64,000 nt of DNA, taken from NCBI RefSeq assembly GCF_001907975.1, contig NZ_CP017834.1, forward strand, positions 671,407 through 735,406. The letters are read 5' to 3'. The stretch is from Silvanigrella aquatica. GTDB taxonomy: Bacteria > Bdellovibrionota_B > Oligoflexia > Silvanigrellales > Silvanigrellaceae. Shown here one piece after another: positions 8,210-17,735 of this stretch (the stretch's first letter is position 1; the number at the start of each line of letters is the position of its first letter). A model generated the notes under the pieces. The model was not told the DNA's origin, ran no database searches, and was given only the letters and a program-made list of their open reading frames with translations. The translations under genes and the position numbers were made by a program.

Positions 8210-10066
8210 ATGTCAAAACAATTTAAGATAATTGTACTAAGCTTATTGGGAGTGCTTACTTTAATAGCATCGATATGCATTGTTTTTTTAGAAAATAAAA
8301 ATTCTTTTCTGCAGCCACCTCGGCTATCCGAGGTGGGAACAGCGAGTGCTTCACAGGAAGCTAAAACATTCCCTATTCCTGAAATTGTTTCTTCTCCCTT
8401 AAAGTATAATGCGTGGTATGTTGTTAAATTAGGAAATATTCCAATTGGAGAAGTTGTTGTTGGCGTTGATGATCTCAATACAGGATTTCCATCAAATTAT
8501 GCGGGGCAATTTGTCAGTAGAATTGGTTCCTCTCCCTTGTTGTCAATCTTAAAAGGGGATCTCACTTATGAGGACTCTGGGAGCTATAAATTACAACAGT
8601 CTTTATTATCGCAAACTGAAAATGGATCTTTTAAAGAAATTCAAAATATTTGGAAACAAGAAAAAGATAGTGGTTTTTTATTGAATAAAGATGCGGGTGC
8701 AAGTTTGCAAGGTGTTATTCCTGCGAATATGACCCATGCTAAAAGTAAATTAAGATTTGATGAATTTTCTTCTGTTTTTTATTTTAATCCAAAGGATAAA
8801 AGAGCAAAAACAAATAAAATATTTGTTCCTTTTATTGGAGCTTTTTTAAATGTTCAAGACGTCGATCCTAAATATGATGATGATGGTTTTTTAAACACAG
8901 GGAAATTAACCTTTGATGGTGGTAGCGAATTAAATTTTATGCGCATTGAGAAAGATCGTTTTGTTGATTTATCTAAAACAATTTCTGATACATTAATAGA
9001 TTATGGTTGGTTTTCTTCATTAAATTCAATTAAAACTGAGTTTGATACCTTAAAAAAGTCTTTAGATTCTTGCTCTTCTCGTACGGCTAGTTTAAATAGT
9101 CGAATGATTAAATATTTACCGCAAAGCTCCTATTTGTCTTACCGGCGTATTATAAATATGTCGCATTTTTGTGTGAGTTTAAATAGACAATTAAATAATA
9201 AAGATCAAGAATCTTCTTCGCAAAAGCTGATGCTTGTTTCAAACGCAGTTAAATCGTTATTAAAAGAAAATTCGCAAGAGTTACCTTATTTCTTAGCATA
9301 TTCTCCAGATACTATTTTATTTTATAACGATACCATTTCATTTTTATGGCCAAGAATAGCCTCTCTTCTTGCTCAAACTGCTATTAATGAACTTGAAAAT
9401 AATTTTGAATTAGATCGCAGTCGTAAATCTTTAGTAGGAATTCAGTTAAATATAGCAAATTTACAACCACGTGCTGTTGTGAGAGCGCAAATTCAATTGA
9501 TAGATTCTCCTATCAATTTTATAATTGAACCCTTTAAAGGTTCAAATATGAATTCTTCAAGTTTAGTAGAAATTCCCAATGATATTCAAAGCCCGTTAAA
9601 AGTATATTATATAAATGGACAATCCTTTGCGAAAAAAATGGACATTGATTTCAATAGTTTTTGCAAAGCCAATAAAGGAAAAATTGGTGTAGATTTAGGA
9701 GATGCTCCGCAAATTGCAATAAATTCTGAATCTGTACGTGGTGTCTGGGATTTGCAGACACGTATTGAAGTAGCTCGTCAATTTGCTATTAAATCAACAA
9801 TTGCTAAAGGTTGTACCGATATTTATTTTCGCGTTCCTTTAAGCATGGATAAAGCTTTTGCTAAAGAATTAGATCTCTTTAAAAGTGAAGTATTAGGTTC
9901 TGAAAATGAATTGTTACTTTCAAATAATGTGCAAAAAAAACTGTGGATTATTCCTGGTAAATATCGCATTGTCGTAACATCATTGGTCACAGGTTCAGTC
10001 ATGTCTGCACAGGAGTTTTCCGTTACGAGTGGTGTTAATACAAACGTAACAGCAAAAATAAATTAA
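8210..10066 (+). CDS. Membrane-anchored periplasmic protein, DUF3108-like N-terminal region
   Basis: A 618-residue protein with an N-terminal membrane anchor (about residues 6-26) and a large exported part. I choose ATG 8210 because GGGGA (8200-8204) is correctly spaced; a GTG at 8189 in the same frame would add seven residues without an RBS. The stretch NAWYVVKLGNIPIGEVVVGV followed by alternating beta-strand-like segments resembles DUF3108 proteins, which are envelope beta-rich proteins of unknown role. The C-terminal 60 residues (IIPGKYRIVVTSLVTG) look like a small immunoglobulin-like or carbohydrate-binding-fold domain. It is monocistronic and convergent with the YmdB-like gene. Function is unknown. 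Confidence 0.75.
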   Translation: MSKQFKIIVLSLLGVLTLIASICIVFLENKNSFLQPPRLSEVGTASASQEAKTFPIPEIVSSPLKYNAWYVVKLGNIPIGEVVVGVDDLNTGFPSNYAGQFVSRIGSSPLLSILKGDLTYEDSGSYKLQQSLLSQTENGSFKEIQNIWKQEKDSGFLLNKDAGASLQGVIPANMTHAKSKLRFDEFSSVFYFNPKDKRAKTNKIFVPFIGAFLNVQDVDPKYDDDGFLNTGKLTFDGGSELNFMRIEKDRFVDLSKTISDTLIDYGWFSSLNSIKTEFDTLKKSLDSCSSRTASLNSRMIKYLPQSSYLSYRRIINMSHFCVSLNRQLNNKDQESSSQKLMLVSNAVKSLLKENSQELPYFLAYSPDTILFYNDTISFLWPRIASLLAQTAINELENNFELDRSRKSLVGIQLNIANLQPRAVVRAQIQLIDSPINFIIEPFKGSNMNSSSLVEIPNDIQSPLKVYYINGQSFAKKMDIDFNSFCKANKGKIGVDLGDAPQIAINSESVRGVWDLQTRIEVARQFAIKSTIAKGCTDIYFRVPLSMDKAFAKELDLFKSEVLGSENELLLSNNVQKKLWIIPGKYRIVVTSLVTGSVMSAQEFSVTSGVNTNVTAKIN

Positions 10067-10085
10067 TTGAGTTATATAATTTAAA

Positions 10086-11009
10086 TTAAACAATACTAGA
10101 AATGAGCCAGTTTTCTTCATCTACGCCACGGCATTGAATTCGGTGGCAGGCTAGGGATAAATTCGTTTGCGGACTGACTTCCACTAAAAATCCACAGAGC
10201 CAAAGATCATTTTCAGCGACTTCATGAGGAAGTTTTACAGAGGGATTAATAAATTTAGTAAGGACTCTCGTTTTATTCATGCCAATGACGCTGTCATAGG
10301 GTCCGGTCATTCCCACATCGGTAAGAAACGCCGTTCCATTTTCGGTTAAGCGCTCATCACTGGTTGGGGTGTGGGTATGTGTTCCAATAAGTGCTGCTAA
10401 AATACCATCGTAATACCATGCCATAGCCTGTTTTTCCGAGCTGGCTTCGGCATGAATATCGGCAATGACAATATTTGATCCCGATTTTACTTTACTTATA
10501 AAGTGTTCTTTTTCTTTTTGTAAAAATTCAAAGGGATTTTTGTATTCTTCTTTCATTGCAAAATTTCCCATTAAATTAATAATATTTATGGTTTTATTGC
10601 GATGGGGGAGGTGAAACTCAGGAGCATATTCGACGCCACTGATTCCATTTAAATTTTGCGGCAAAACAAGATCTTTATGTTGTTGACGAATTAAATGCAC
10701 ATCGGATTTGTCCCTCCAGTGGTTTCCCATGGTAAAGGCATCGACACCAGATAATTTCATTTCATCATAAATTTTACTTGTTATTCCAAAGCCACCTGCT
10801 AAGTTTTCGCCATTTATTGTGACGAAGTCTATGTCTAATGATTGTTTAAATTGTGGAATTATTTTTTTTGCAATTTTTCGACCAGCTCTTCCTAAAACAT
10901 CCCCAAGCATGAGTATTTTAATACTTTCCTGATGGGGTTTTAGAATTTTTTTGAATGAAGAATAGAATAATTCACCGGAGAAATGATTCAATAAATATTT
11001 ATTTTGCAA
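10086..11009 (-). CDS. YmdB/TIGR00282-family metallophosphoesterase
   Basis: A calcineurin-like phosphoesterase of the YmdB type, which hydrolyses cyclic nucleotides or other phosphodiesters and in Bacillus influences RNase Y targets. Metal-binding motifs are visible: LMLGDVLGRAGR, INGENLAGGFG, MGNHWRDKSD, IADIHAEASSE and the IGTHTHTPTSDERL block. The protein carries about 30 extra residues before the usual start of the domain; the ATG at 11009 overlaps the end of rny by 11 bases, which supports it as the true start by translational coupling. Same-strand overlap with rny indicates one operon. Confidence 0.9.
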   Translation of the reverse strand: MQNKYLLNHFSGELFYSSFKKILKPHQESIKILMLGDVLGRAGRKIAKKIIPQFKQSLDIDFVTINGENLAGGFGITSKIYDEMKLSGVDAFTMGNHWRDKSDVHLIRQQHKDLVLPQNLNGISGVEYAPEFHLPHRNKTINIINLMGNFAMKEEYKNPFEFLQKEKEHFISKVKSGSNIVIADIHAEASSEKQAMAWYYDGILAALIGTHTHTPTSDERLTENGTAFLTDVGMTGPYDSVIGMNKTRVLTKFINPSVKLPHEVAENDLWLCGFLVEVSPQTNLSLACHRIQCRGVDEENWLISSIV

Positions 11010-12573
11010 GATGTGTCGCCCGTTGTTCTCGTACCATTGTTACTTTAATATTACTTGATTGATGGAGATCGTTACGTAAACGTTTTGCAACAGATTTTGC
11101 AAGTAAAGTTACTGCTTCGTCATCCATTACAGTAGGAGAAACCATGGCACGGACTTCGCGACCTGACTTAATAACGTATGCTTGTTCTACGCCATCAAAC
11201 TCTTCCACAGTAGATTCCATGTCTTTTAATCTGTCAATTGCTTTCTCGAGAAACTCTTTTCGAGCACCGGGTCTGAAATTACTTAAAACATTGGCAGTTT
11301 GTACAACAACTGTAATGGGATTTACACCATGTAAATTTTCACTATGATGTTTCGCCGCTGCTTCAATAACTTCAGCTGATTCACCATATTTTTGTAAAAA
11401 TAAAGCACCCACGTGGGAATGGTTTCCTTCGGTTTCTTCATCCAGGCTTTTGCCGATGTCATGAAGAAGAGCAGCTCTTTTGGTAAGGCGCACATTCAAG
11501 TCGAGTTCAGCCGCTATAATTCCTGCAATTTGAGCTGTTTCAATAGAGTGCTGGAGGACGGATTGACCTCCTGTTGTCATATATTTTAGTTTGCCTAATG
11601 CCTGAATAACTTCTGGGTGAATGCCCGTAATGCCACAGTCAAAGGAAGAGCGTTCGCCTGCTTCACGAATCATTTGATCGAATTCACTACGGGTTTTTTG
11701 GACAACTTCTTCAATGCGGGCAGGATGAATGCGACCATCAGCTACGAGTCTTTCTATAGCTGTTTTGGCTATTTCTCTGCGTATGGGATTAAAACAAGAA
11801 ATAATGACAGCTTCGGGAGTGTCATCAATGATGAGATCGACCCCTGTTGCTTGTTCTATGGTGCGGATATTACGACCTTCTCGACCAATTATACGTCCCT
11901 TCATGTCGTCCGTAGGGAGGCTGATCACAGAAACAGTGGCGTCGGTGACAAATTCGTTGGCTATGCGTTGAATTGAAGTCGCAATTATCCCTCGCGCTCT
12001 TTCATCGGCTACTTTACGAGCCTCTTCTTCGGCACTGCGGATTTCAGCGCTGGCAGCTTTACGAACCTCGACTTCAATGGTTTTTTTAAGTTGTTCGCGT
12101 GCTTCTTCTTGTGAAAGACGAGCTACAGTCTCAAGGCGAGACTTGCTTTCTTCAAGGGTTTCTTGAGCTTTTTTAAGAGCGTCTTGAATTTTTTGTTCCT
12201 CGGCCTCAGCGCTGTCCCATTTTTGCTTTAGCTCTTTTTCTTTTTGGTCTAAGAGCTGTGCTTTTTTCTCAATTGTTTCTTCACGTTTTTGAATTCGTGT
12301 TTCCACTTTTTTAATTTCTAGGTTTTTTTCTCTTTGAATGCGTTCAAAATCGCGTCCTTCATTTATGGCAACTTCTTTAGCTTCACGTAGGGCTTTTTTG
12401 ACAAGTTCCTCGGCTTGTAGACGCGCCTCGGCGAGTCTTTTTTCTGCTTCTTCATGCTTGAGTTTGAACTCTTGGGCTAAGGCGCGCATATTCATAGTGT
12501 GCACCCCTAAAAACGCAAGAGCGGCCACAGCTATTCCGATAGCTATGAGTAAGATAAATTCCCAGGCTCCCAT
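10999..12573 (-). CDS. rny: Ribonuclease Y
   Basis: A membrane-anchored endoribonuclease that starts mRNA decay. The 524-residue protein shows the full family order: an N-terminal transmembrane helix (FILLIAIGIAVAALAFLGV), a long Lys/Glu-rich coiled coil to about residue 200, a KH RNA-binding domain (GRIIGREGRNIRTIEQATG), and an HD domain with the metal-binding motif LLHDIGKS followed by HSHVGA. It ends in the typical conserved C-terminus (VTMVREQRA). It lies downstream of tRNA-Leu and its terminator and overlaps the YmdB-like gene. This rny-ymdB pairing is the rule in Firmicutes and is found in some other bacteria. Confidence 0.96.
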   Translation of the reverse strand: MGAWEFILLIAIGIAVAALAFLGVHTMNMRALAQEFKLKHEEAEKRLAEARLQAEELVKKALREAKEVAINEGRDFERIQREKNLEIKKVETRIQKREETIEKKAQLLDQKEKELKQKWDSAEAEEQKIQDALKKAQETLEESKSRLETVARLSQEEAREQLKKTIEVEVRKAASAEIRSAEEEARKVADERARGIIATSIQRIANEFVTDATVSVISLPTDDMKGRIIGREGRNIRTIEQATGVDLIIDDTPEAVIISCFNPIRREIAKTAIERLVADGRIHPARIEEVVQKTRSEFDQMIREAGERSSFDCGITGIHPEVIQALGKLKYMTTGGQSVLQHSIETAQIAGIIAAELDLNVRLTKRAALLHDIGKSLDEETEGNHSHVGALFLQKYGESAEVIEAAAKHHSENLHGVNPITVVVQTANVLSNFRPGARKEFLEKAIDRLKDMESTVEEFDGVEQAYVIKSGREVRAMVSPTVMDDEAVTLLAKSVAKRLRNDLHQSSNIKVTMVREQRATHLAK

Positions 12574-12728
12574 TTTAAAACAACTCCAACTGCAACTTTT
12601 AAGTATATTGATGCCATGGTAAGTCCTTTCAAGGACATACCGGGCGTATTCAGTTTCCGACCTTAGAACATCGTATAGATTTTTACCAGTAATAGATATA
12701 TTGTGAAATAGCTTTGCTGATTAAAATA

Positions 12729-12763
12729 AAAAAAGGCTGGCAATATAAATTGTCAGCCTTTTT
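12729..12763 (-). terminator. Rho-independent terminator after tRNA-Leu
   Basis: The arms GGCTGGCAAT and ATTGTCAGCC form a 10-bp stem with a 4-base ATAA loop, with an A run on the left and a T run on the right, so it can work on both strands. It lies six bases after the CCA end of tRNA-Leu and separates it from rny. Confidence 0.85.
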
Positions 12764-12768
12764 TAATA

Positions 12769-12851
12769 TGGTGCGGATGGGCGGACTCGAACCGCCATGC
12801 TTGCGCACACGCCCCTCAAACGTGCGTGTCTACCAATTTCACCACATCCGC
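12769..12851 (-). tRNA. tRNA-Leu(GAG)
   Basis: An 83-base class II tRNA with encoded CCA. The acceptor stem GCGGATG pairs with CATCCGC (12773-12779 on the complementary strand), with discriminator A. The D region GGTGAAATTGGTAGACACGC and the T region GGTTCGAGTCC are typical. The anticodon stem CACGT/GCGTG encloses a TTGAGGG loop, giving anticodon GAG. The variable arm is present, as expected for tRNA-Leu. Confidence 0.96.
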
Positions 12852-12861
12852 AGTGAGGGGG

Positions 12862-12890
12862 TTACTACCTTATGGCGTGACAAAGGTCAA
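12862..12890 (-). promoter_or_regulatory. Sigma-70-type promoter of tRNA-Leu
   Basis: On the minus strand TTGACC (12885-12890) and TAGTAA (12862-12867) are separated by 17 bases, and the -10 ends 10 bases before the mature tRNA 5' end. Confidence 0.7.
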
Positions 12891-13181
12891 CTTTTTTAGG
12901 GGTGAGGGGATTAAAAAAATTCAAAAGAAAAATTTTTTAATGATTTTAATAATTTATAATTTTTTAAATTCTCGTTTTTAATGTATTTCCATTATGCCCT
13001 AGCAATTTGAAAAAATAACATTCCAATTATTATTATTTATTTACAATAATTTAAGATATAAATTAAAAAAGTAATGAAAAATTAAATTATATATTATGTT
13101 GATCTTTTTTAATTACTCTATATTTTCTATATTCTTATTAGATATTTTTCTTTTAATTTCTATCTATTGAGGAAATTTAGT
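12891..13181. other. AT-rich intergenic region
   Basis: A stretch of A/T-dominated sequence between the tRNA-Leu promoter and the next plus-strand gene. I see no RNA gene or protein in it. It should contain the promoter of the gene starting at 13182; several TATAAT-like strings occur, too many to single one out. Confidence 0.5.
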
Positions 13182-14693
13182 GTGACTTTGAATTTAAATA
13201 GTATTTTACCATTAAGAAGTTTTCTGCTAGATGTAAAGAATTACATTGAAAATAAAACATATTTTTTTGATTTTAGAAATAAAGTAAATAGAGAAATTAT
13301 TTTACCAAATGGAAAGAGAAAAAAAACATCGTTATTTTTAAAAAACATTTATGCTTTGTATATCAAAGATATTGATAAAAAAAACACAATTGCTCAAACT
13401 ATTGGTGTTTCAAGTAATTTAAAAGATAGTATTAAAATTGAATTAGAAAATAAAGACGTATTTGACGGAAATACACTAAAAAAATGGTATGATAAATTAA
13501 ATTTATTATTAATATATGTTCAAAAAGAAAATATATTAGCCGAAGATTTTAAAAGCAATTGTATTTATCAATTTTCAATTAAAAATGAAAATATGAATGC
13601 TTATAGTAGCCTTATCAGTGCGGTATCAAAAAATTTATTTGATCTTAATTTTATGAATAAATACTATGATTTTTGTTATATGTTTGATGAGTATTTAATT
13701 CAATCAAAAATAGTAACAAGTGATCTATGCTTTAAAGTGTTATTCAATACTTTTTTTGAAAAATTATTTAAAAATAAAAAAATATCAACAGAAAAATTTA
13801 ATCAATTTTTTATTACTATTTACGAATCATTAAACTCCGAAAAATATTACCATGATTACAAAATGCTCATGTATTTCAGGAATTTAAGGTATTTAATGCC
13901 CTCTGTGCAAGAGGATTCAATTTCATTATTAGGTGAGTCTTATAAATATAATAATTCAAAATGGATAGATGTATTTAAAGAATTTAAATTTATCAATGTC
14001 TTTCCAAATTATAGAATAAATGACAGGAATCATGTTTTTAACATATCGCCCTATTCTTTAAAATTTATTTTAAAGGCATATTCAAGCGCAAAAGCAGAAC
14101 AAGTGAATGCAGATTTAAATAGAGTCACTATCTCTATAAATTTTATGCCTTATAATTATGTCGTGAATAATATACCGCTAGAGAATTATAAAATATTTTT
14201 AAATGATCTTAAAAACAATAAAATATACAATTCCAATGTTTTGTCTTTTTTGGAGCGTTATTCTCATCAAGGAGCACTGCAATTTGGTTGGACTACTATA
14301 TTATTAGAAGCTGGTGGAAAAGAAAATTTTGTAATTTGCAATAAAAATAATGGAACTCTTTATAATATTGATTATATTCATAATGACACTATTCAAGTTA
14401 CTTCAATAATGCAATTTAAAGTTATAAATATGCACAATCCAGAAGAAAAGGTTTTATTTACAAAAGATTTGGCCATTTTTTTTCAATGTGTTTTTCAGAT
14501 TTCTCATACCAATATTGTTCATGTATTTGGAGCAAAAATGGGATTATTAAATGCTTCAAATTCAAATAAAAATGATTTGAAGTTTTTAAATATATTTAAA
14601 AAAGCAGTTAGAGACGAAAATATCATAGAAGAAATGAAGAAAGTTAAATTAGGTAAGTTAAAATTAAATAATAATGAATTTAAAATTCATTAA
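13182..14693 (+). CDS. Hypothetical protein, 503 residues, no recognised family
   Basis: A large, Asn/Lys/Ile/Phe-rich soluble protein without a signal peptide or clear membrane segment. I place the start at GTG 13182, eight bases after GAGGA; a TTG at 13167 in frame overlaps that RBS. I recognise no catalytic motif. Two stretches look like compact domains, one around the middle (helical, FNTFFEKLFKNKK) and a C-terminal one from about residue 370 with mixed alpha/beta pattern (GALQFGWTTILLEAGGKENF). The very AT-rich composition and lack of an operon partner suggest an accessory gene. It ends 4 bases from the convergent MFS gene. Confidence 0.7.
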   Translation: MTLNLNSILPLRSFLLDVKNYIENKTYFFDFRNKVNREIILPNGKRKKTSLFLKNIYALYIKDIDKKNTIAQTIGVSSNLKDSIKIELENKDVFDGNTLKKWYDKLNLLLIYVQKENILAEDFKSNCIYQFSIKNENMNAYSSLISAVSKNLFDLNFMNKYYDFCYMFDEYLIQSKIVTSDLCFKVLFNTFFEKLFKNKKISTEKFNQFFITIYESLNSEKYYHDYKMLMYFRNLRYLMPSVQEDSISLLGESYKYNNSKWIDVFKEFKFINVFPNYRINDRNHVFNISPYSLKFILKAYSSAKAEQVNADLNRVTISINFMPYNYVVNNIPLENYKIFLNDLKNNKIYNSNVLSFLERYSHQGALQFGWTTILLEAGGKENFVICNKNNGTLYNIDYIHNDTIQVTSIMQFKVINMHNPEEKVLFTKDLAIFFQCVFQISHTNIVHVFGAKMGLLNASNSNKNDLKFLNIFKKAVRDENIIEEMKKVKLGKLKLNNNEFKIH

Positions 14694-14697
14694 AAAA

Positions 14698-16104
14698 TTA
14701 CTTCGATCCTTTAGCTGCTGCTTCACCATCTTGTTTTTTAAGGCCAAAGCTAACTAAAATTTGTATTAATATTATCATTGATAAAATAAAAAATGTATAG
14801 TGAAATGCTTTAATACCATCAATCGAATAAATTGTTGTATTTAAATTATTTAGAAAGACAATGATTAAATAAGATACGAATCCAATGGAGAGACCTGCTG
14901 AAAATTGTCTAATAGTTATGTCGAGGCTGGTGGCATTTGCTGATTTTGCTTTTGGAATGTCAACGTAAATCATTGGTCCATTGCTGGACATTAACAAGAT
15001 AGTAAAAAATCCTAAAAATCCGCATGATAGACAAATATATAAATAACTACTTTCTTTATTAATAAAAGAAATAGCGAGTAAAGAAAAACATATTCCTAAA
15101 GGTGCTATAGAAATAACCCGTTTAAAACCATATTTTTTAATAAGCTTAGGCGAAATGCCTCTCATTATGATTGCACCAACAGCCATAGGGGCAATGAGCA
15201 ATCCAGACATAGCTGGTGATAAACCAAATTGTAATTGAAATAATAAGGGTAATAAAAAAGCAACTCCTCCCGTAGAAATATACGCTATGACATTGCCAAT
15301 CACTCCAAAACGAAATGTACGATATTTAAAGAGTTGTAAATTTAAAATAGAGCGGTCTTTATATTGAATAGCATGAATAATAAACATTATGAATGCAATA
15401 ATACCAACAGATAAAATTATTTTTAATAGGGCAGCGGGAATAATTGTTTCACCTACAGATTCCATAGCGATGGCGAAGCACGAAAGTGAAGTTCCTATTA
15501 ATAAAAAGCCAATAATATCGGCATCCGTTTTATTTTCAGCAACTTCATTTTCAATATATTTATAAGTTAACAGAAGTGCTGCGATGCCTATTGGAATATT
15601 TATGAAAAAAATCCAGCGCCAATTTGAATAACTTGTAATTAGCCCACCCACCAGAGGTCCCATTACAGGCCCTAACAAAGCAGGAATAAAGATATTCATG
15701 GTAGCTCTTACTAACTCATGAGGTGGAAAAACTCGAACCATAATAAGGCGTGCGACCGGAGTCATCATGGCGCCGCCAAACCCCTGTAAGGCTCTGAATA
15801 TGGCCATTTCCCAAAGGGAATTTGAAAATCCACAAAAAATAGAACTTATGGTAAAAACAATAATGGCATTTGAAAAAACAGTTTTAGTTCCATATGTATC
15901 TGCAGCCCATCCGCTGATAGGAATAAAAATGGCTAAACTTAAAAGGTAACTAGTTACGGCAAATCTTAAATTAACAGGATTTGTTTGAAATGATTTTGCA
16001 ATTTCAGGAATGGCCGTATTGATGATTGTTGAATCCATCATTTCCATAAATAAAACAGAGGCAAGAATACCTATGATAATTCTTTTATTCATGGGTTTAT
16101 TCAT
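14698..16104 (-). CDS. MFS drug exporter, DHA2-type
   Basis: An inner-membrane proton-coupled exporter of 468 residues, a length matching the 14-helix DHA2 (EmrB/QacA) group. The N-terminal MEMMDSTIINTAIPEIA is the DHA2 signature around helix 1. Motif A is GWAADTYGTKTVF after helix 2, and motif C is LGPVMGPLVGGLI in helix 5. The pair of ATGs at the start (16104 and 16092) leaves a four-residue uncertainty. It follows the nitrilase gene with a 2-base gap, so both are translated from one message. The substrate cannot be predicted. No partner membrane-fusion protein is adjacent. Confidence 0.92.
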   Translation of the reverse strand: MNKPMNKRIIIGILASVLFMEMMDSTIINTAIPEIAKSFQTNPVNLRFAVTSYLLSLAIFIPISGWAADTYGTKTVFSNAIIVFTISSIFCGFSNSLWEMAIFRALQGFGGAMMTPVARLIMVRVFPPHELVRATMNIFIPALLGPVMGPLVGGLITSYSNWRWIFFINIPIGIAALLLTYKYIENEVAENKTDADIIGFLLIGTSLSCFAIAMESVGETIIPAALLKIILSVGIIAFIMFIIHAIQYKDRSILNLQLFKYRTFRFGVIGNVIAYISTGGVAFLLPLLFQLQFGLSPAMSGLLIAPMAVGAIIMRGISPKLIKKYGFKRVISIAPLGICFSLLAISFINKESSYLYICLSCGFLGFFTILLMSSNGPMIYVDIPKAKSANATSLDITIRQFSAGLSIGFVSYLIIVFLNNLNTTIYSIDGIKAFHYTFFILSMIILIQILVSFGLKKQDGEAAAKGSK

Positions 16105-16106
16105 AA

Positions 16107-16937
16107 TTAGAAAATTTTCCTATCTGCCAATGCAGGCAATCTGAGTCGTGCTTCATTAAGCATATGCTTGTGAATATCTGCACTTAATATACCACACTCT
16201 TCTCCAAGTCGGGCAACGATTTTTCCCCAGGGGTCAATGATCATGCTATTACCATAATTTCTATTTTGATCATTATAATAAGATCCTGTTTGATTGCAAG
16301 CTACAACGTAACATTGATTTTCAATAGCCCGTGCGCGAAGTAATATTTCCCAATGATCTTTTCCTGTTTGCCATTTGAATGCAGCGGGTACAAAAAGGAT
16401 ATCGTGCGCTATGGAATTTTGAGTGATATTTTTGCGGACAATTTCAGGAAAGCGAAGGTCGTAGCAAATAATATTTAAGGCATTCCAATTTCCTTCAGAA
16501 GAATTCAGAGAGTAAGATTGAGGCAGATCGCCAAATTCATAAGAATTACTTTCACAGTATAAGGGTTCGCCATTTTTATCTTTTAAATTAAATAGGTGAA
16601 GTTTTCTGTATGTAGAAATTATTTCCCCAATTTTATTAAAAGTAACACAAGTATTGAAAACTTTCTCAGAATTTTTTTCAATTGCTTCAGAATGACTTCC
16701 TCCTACAATATTAATTTTTAATTCCCTTGCTGCTGTTTGTAATTCTAAAAAAACACCTTCACCTATTTTGCATTTTGTATTTTTGCGCAAAGATTCATTG
16801 CCCATGTAAGTAAACATTTCAGGTAAAACAACAACTTCAGCGCCTTCTTGGGCGGCTTTTGAGATTAATTTTAAAATATGATCAACATTCTCTATTTTAT
16901 TATTCTGTGGATTGGTCTGAATACATGAAATTCTCAT
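16107..16937 (-). CDS. Carbon-nitrogen hydrolase (nitrilase superfamily, Nit1/omega-amidase-like)
   Basis: A cytoplasmic amidase of 276 residues, the standard length of a single nitrilase domain. The Glu-Lys-Cys triad is visible: Glu in VVLPEMFTYMG, Lys in TYRKLHLFNLK and Cys in NIICYDLRFPEIVR. This Cys context and the YRKLHLF motif are typical of the Nit/YafV branch, which deaminates damaged glutathione or omega-keto amides, so a metabolite-repair role is the best inference. It leads a two-gene transcript with the MFS exporter. AGGAGG lies just upstream of the start. Confidence 0.9.
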   Translation of the reverse strand: MRISCIQTNPQNNKIENVDHILKLISKAAQEGAEVVVLPEMFTYMGNESLRKNTKCKIGEGVFLELQTAARELKINIVGGSHSEAIEKNSEKVFNTCVTFNKIGEIISTYRKLHLFNLKDKNGEPLYCESNSYEFGDLPQSYSLNSSEGNWNALNIICYDLRFPEIVRKNITQNSIAHDILFVPAAFKWQTGKDHWEILLRARAIENQCYVVACNQTGSYYNDQNRNYGNSMIIDPWGKIVARLGEECGILSADIHKHMLNEARLRLPALADRKIF

Positions 16938-17015
16938 TATAAATCCTCCTTAAGTTTCACTTTAGAGATTTCATAATACTTATGAAATAAAAATGCTATA
17001 TGAAAAAGGAATTAT

Positions 17016-17735
17016 TTATTCTTGAGAAATAATGTAATTTGCTACTTTGGCAGCATTTGAGGCACCAGTTGTACTATTAATTTGGTTGATTAAATTTGCA
17101 AGAATTCCGGAACCAGAACTCGAGCTGCTTGTGACACCTGCGTTGGTATATCCTGTTTGCGCATTTGTTAAGTTTGAATATATAGAATTTGCATCGGTTG
17201 TGCTTATTGCATTTGTTAAACTAGTTGAAATATTTCCTGATGAATCTAAACAATCTTGTTTAATGATTAATATAGCTAGGCTTGCACTCGCTACGGCGTA
17301 AAGGTAACTTTGACTTGTGTTCATGCTACTCACTGAAATCAGTGAAATTGTACTTACAGCTTTTGTTAAAAGGCTCACATTTGTAGCGTTACCTGCAGGC
17401 ATAGCTTTTAAAATTGCTTGAAAATTATTTTTAGAACTTCCGGTAGCGCTTTGAATTGAAACCATTATATTTAATAAATTAATACCACTTAAAAGCATAT
17501 ACGATGTCGTTAACATACCAATTGCTTCGGCATCTCCTGGATTTGATGCAACATAAGGCGCAAGAAGACTTATGGAACTAGCATAATTTCCTGAATTAAT
17601 ATCATCTTCAGCTTGTTGTTTCGTTGTTTCTGGCGTTAGGGAACTAAACAAATTTTGACTTCCACAAGACGAATAAAGAGGGATAAAAATAATTATAAAT
17701 ATAAGTGAGATGAATTTTTTAATATGATTTTTCAT
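17016..17735 (-). CDS. Lipoprotein, Ser/Thr/Asn-rich, possible TPR-like region
   Basis: A 239-residue lipoprotein: a positively charged start, a hydrophobic Ile/Phe core and the lipobox LYSSC. The ATG at 17735 overlaps the stop codon of the upstream outer-membrane gene as ATGA and has AGGA eight bases before it, so I prefer it to the ATG three codons earlier. Residues about 35-80 (DDINSGNYASSISLLAPYV, then NPGDAEAIGML) look like a TPR hairpin. The rest is low-complexity Ser/Thr/Asn/Ala. Translational coupling suggests that it works with the outer-membrane protein. Function is unknown. Confidence 0.75.
   Translation of the reverse strand: MKNHIKKFISLIFIIIFIPLYSSCGSQNLFSSLTPETTKQQAEDDINSGNYASSISLLAPYVASNPGDAEAIGMLTTSYMLLSGINLLNIMVSIQSATGSSKNNFQAILKAMPAGNATNVSLLTKAVSTISLISVSSMNTSQSYLYAVASASLAILIIKQDCLDSSGNISTSLTNAISTTDANSIYSNLTNAQTGYTNAGVTSSSSSGSGILANLINQINSTTGASNAAKVANYIISQE

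Noticed and set aside
12714-12899. 61-codon open frame across tRNA-Leu
   Set aside because: It reads through the complement of the tRNA gene and its terminator; the protein is a translation of tRNA sequence.
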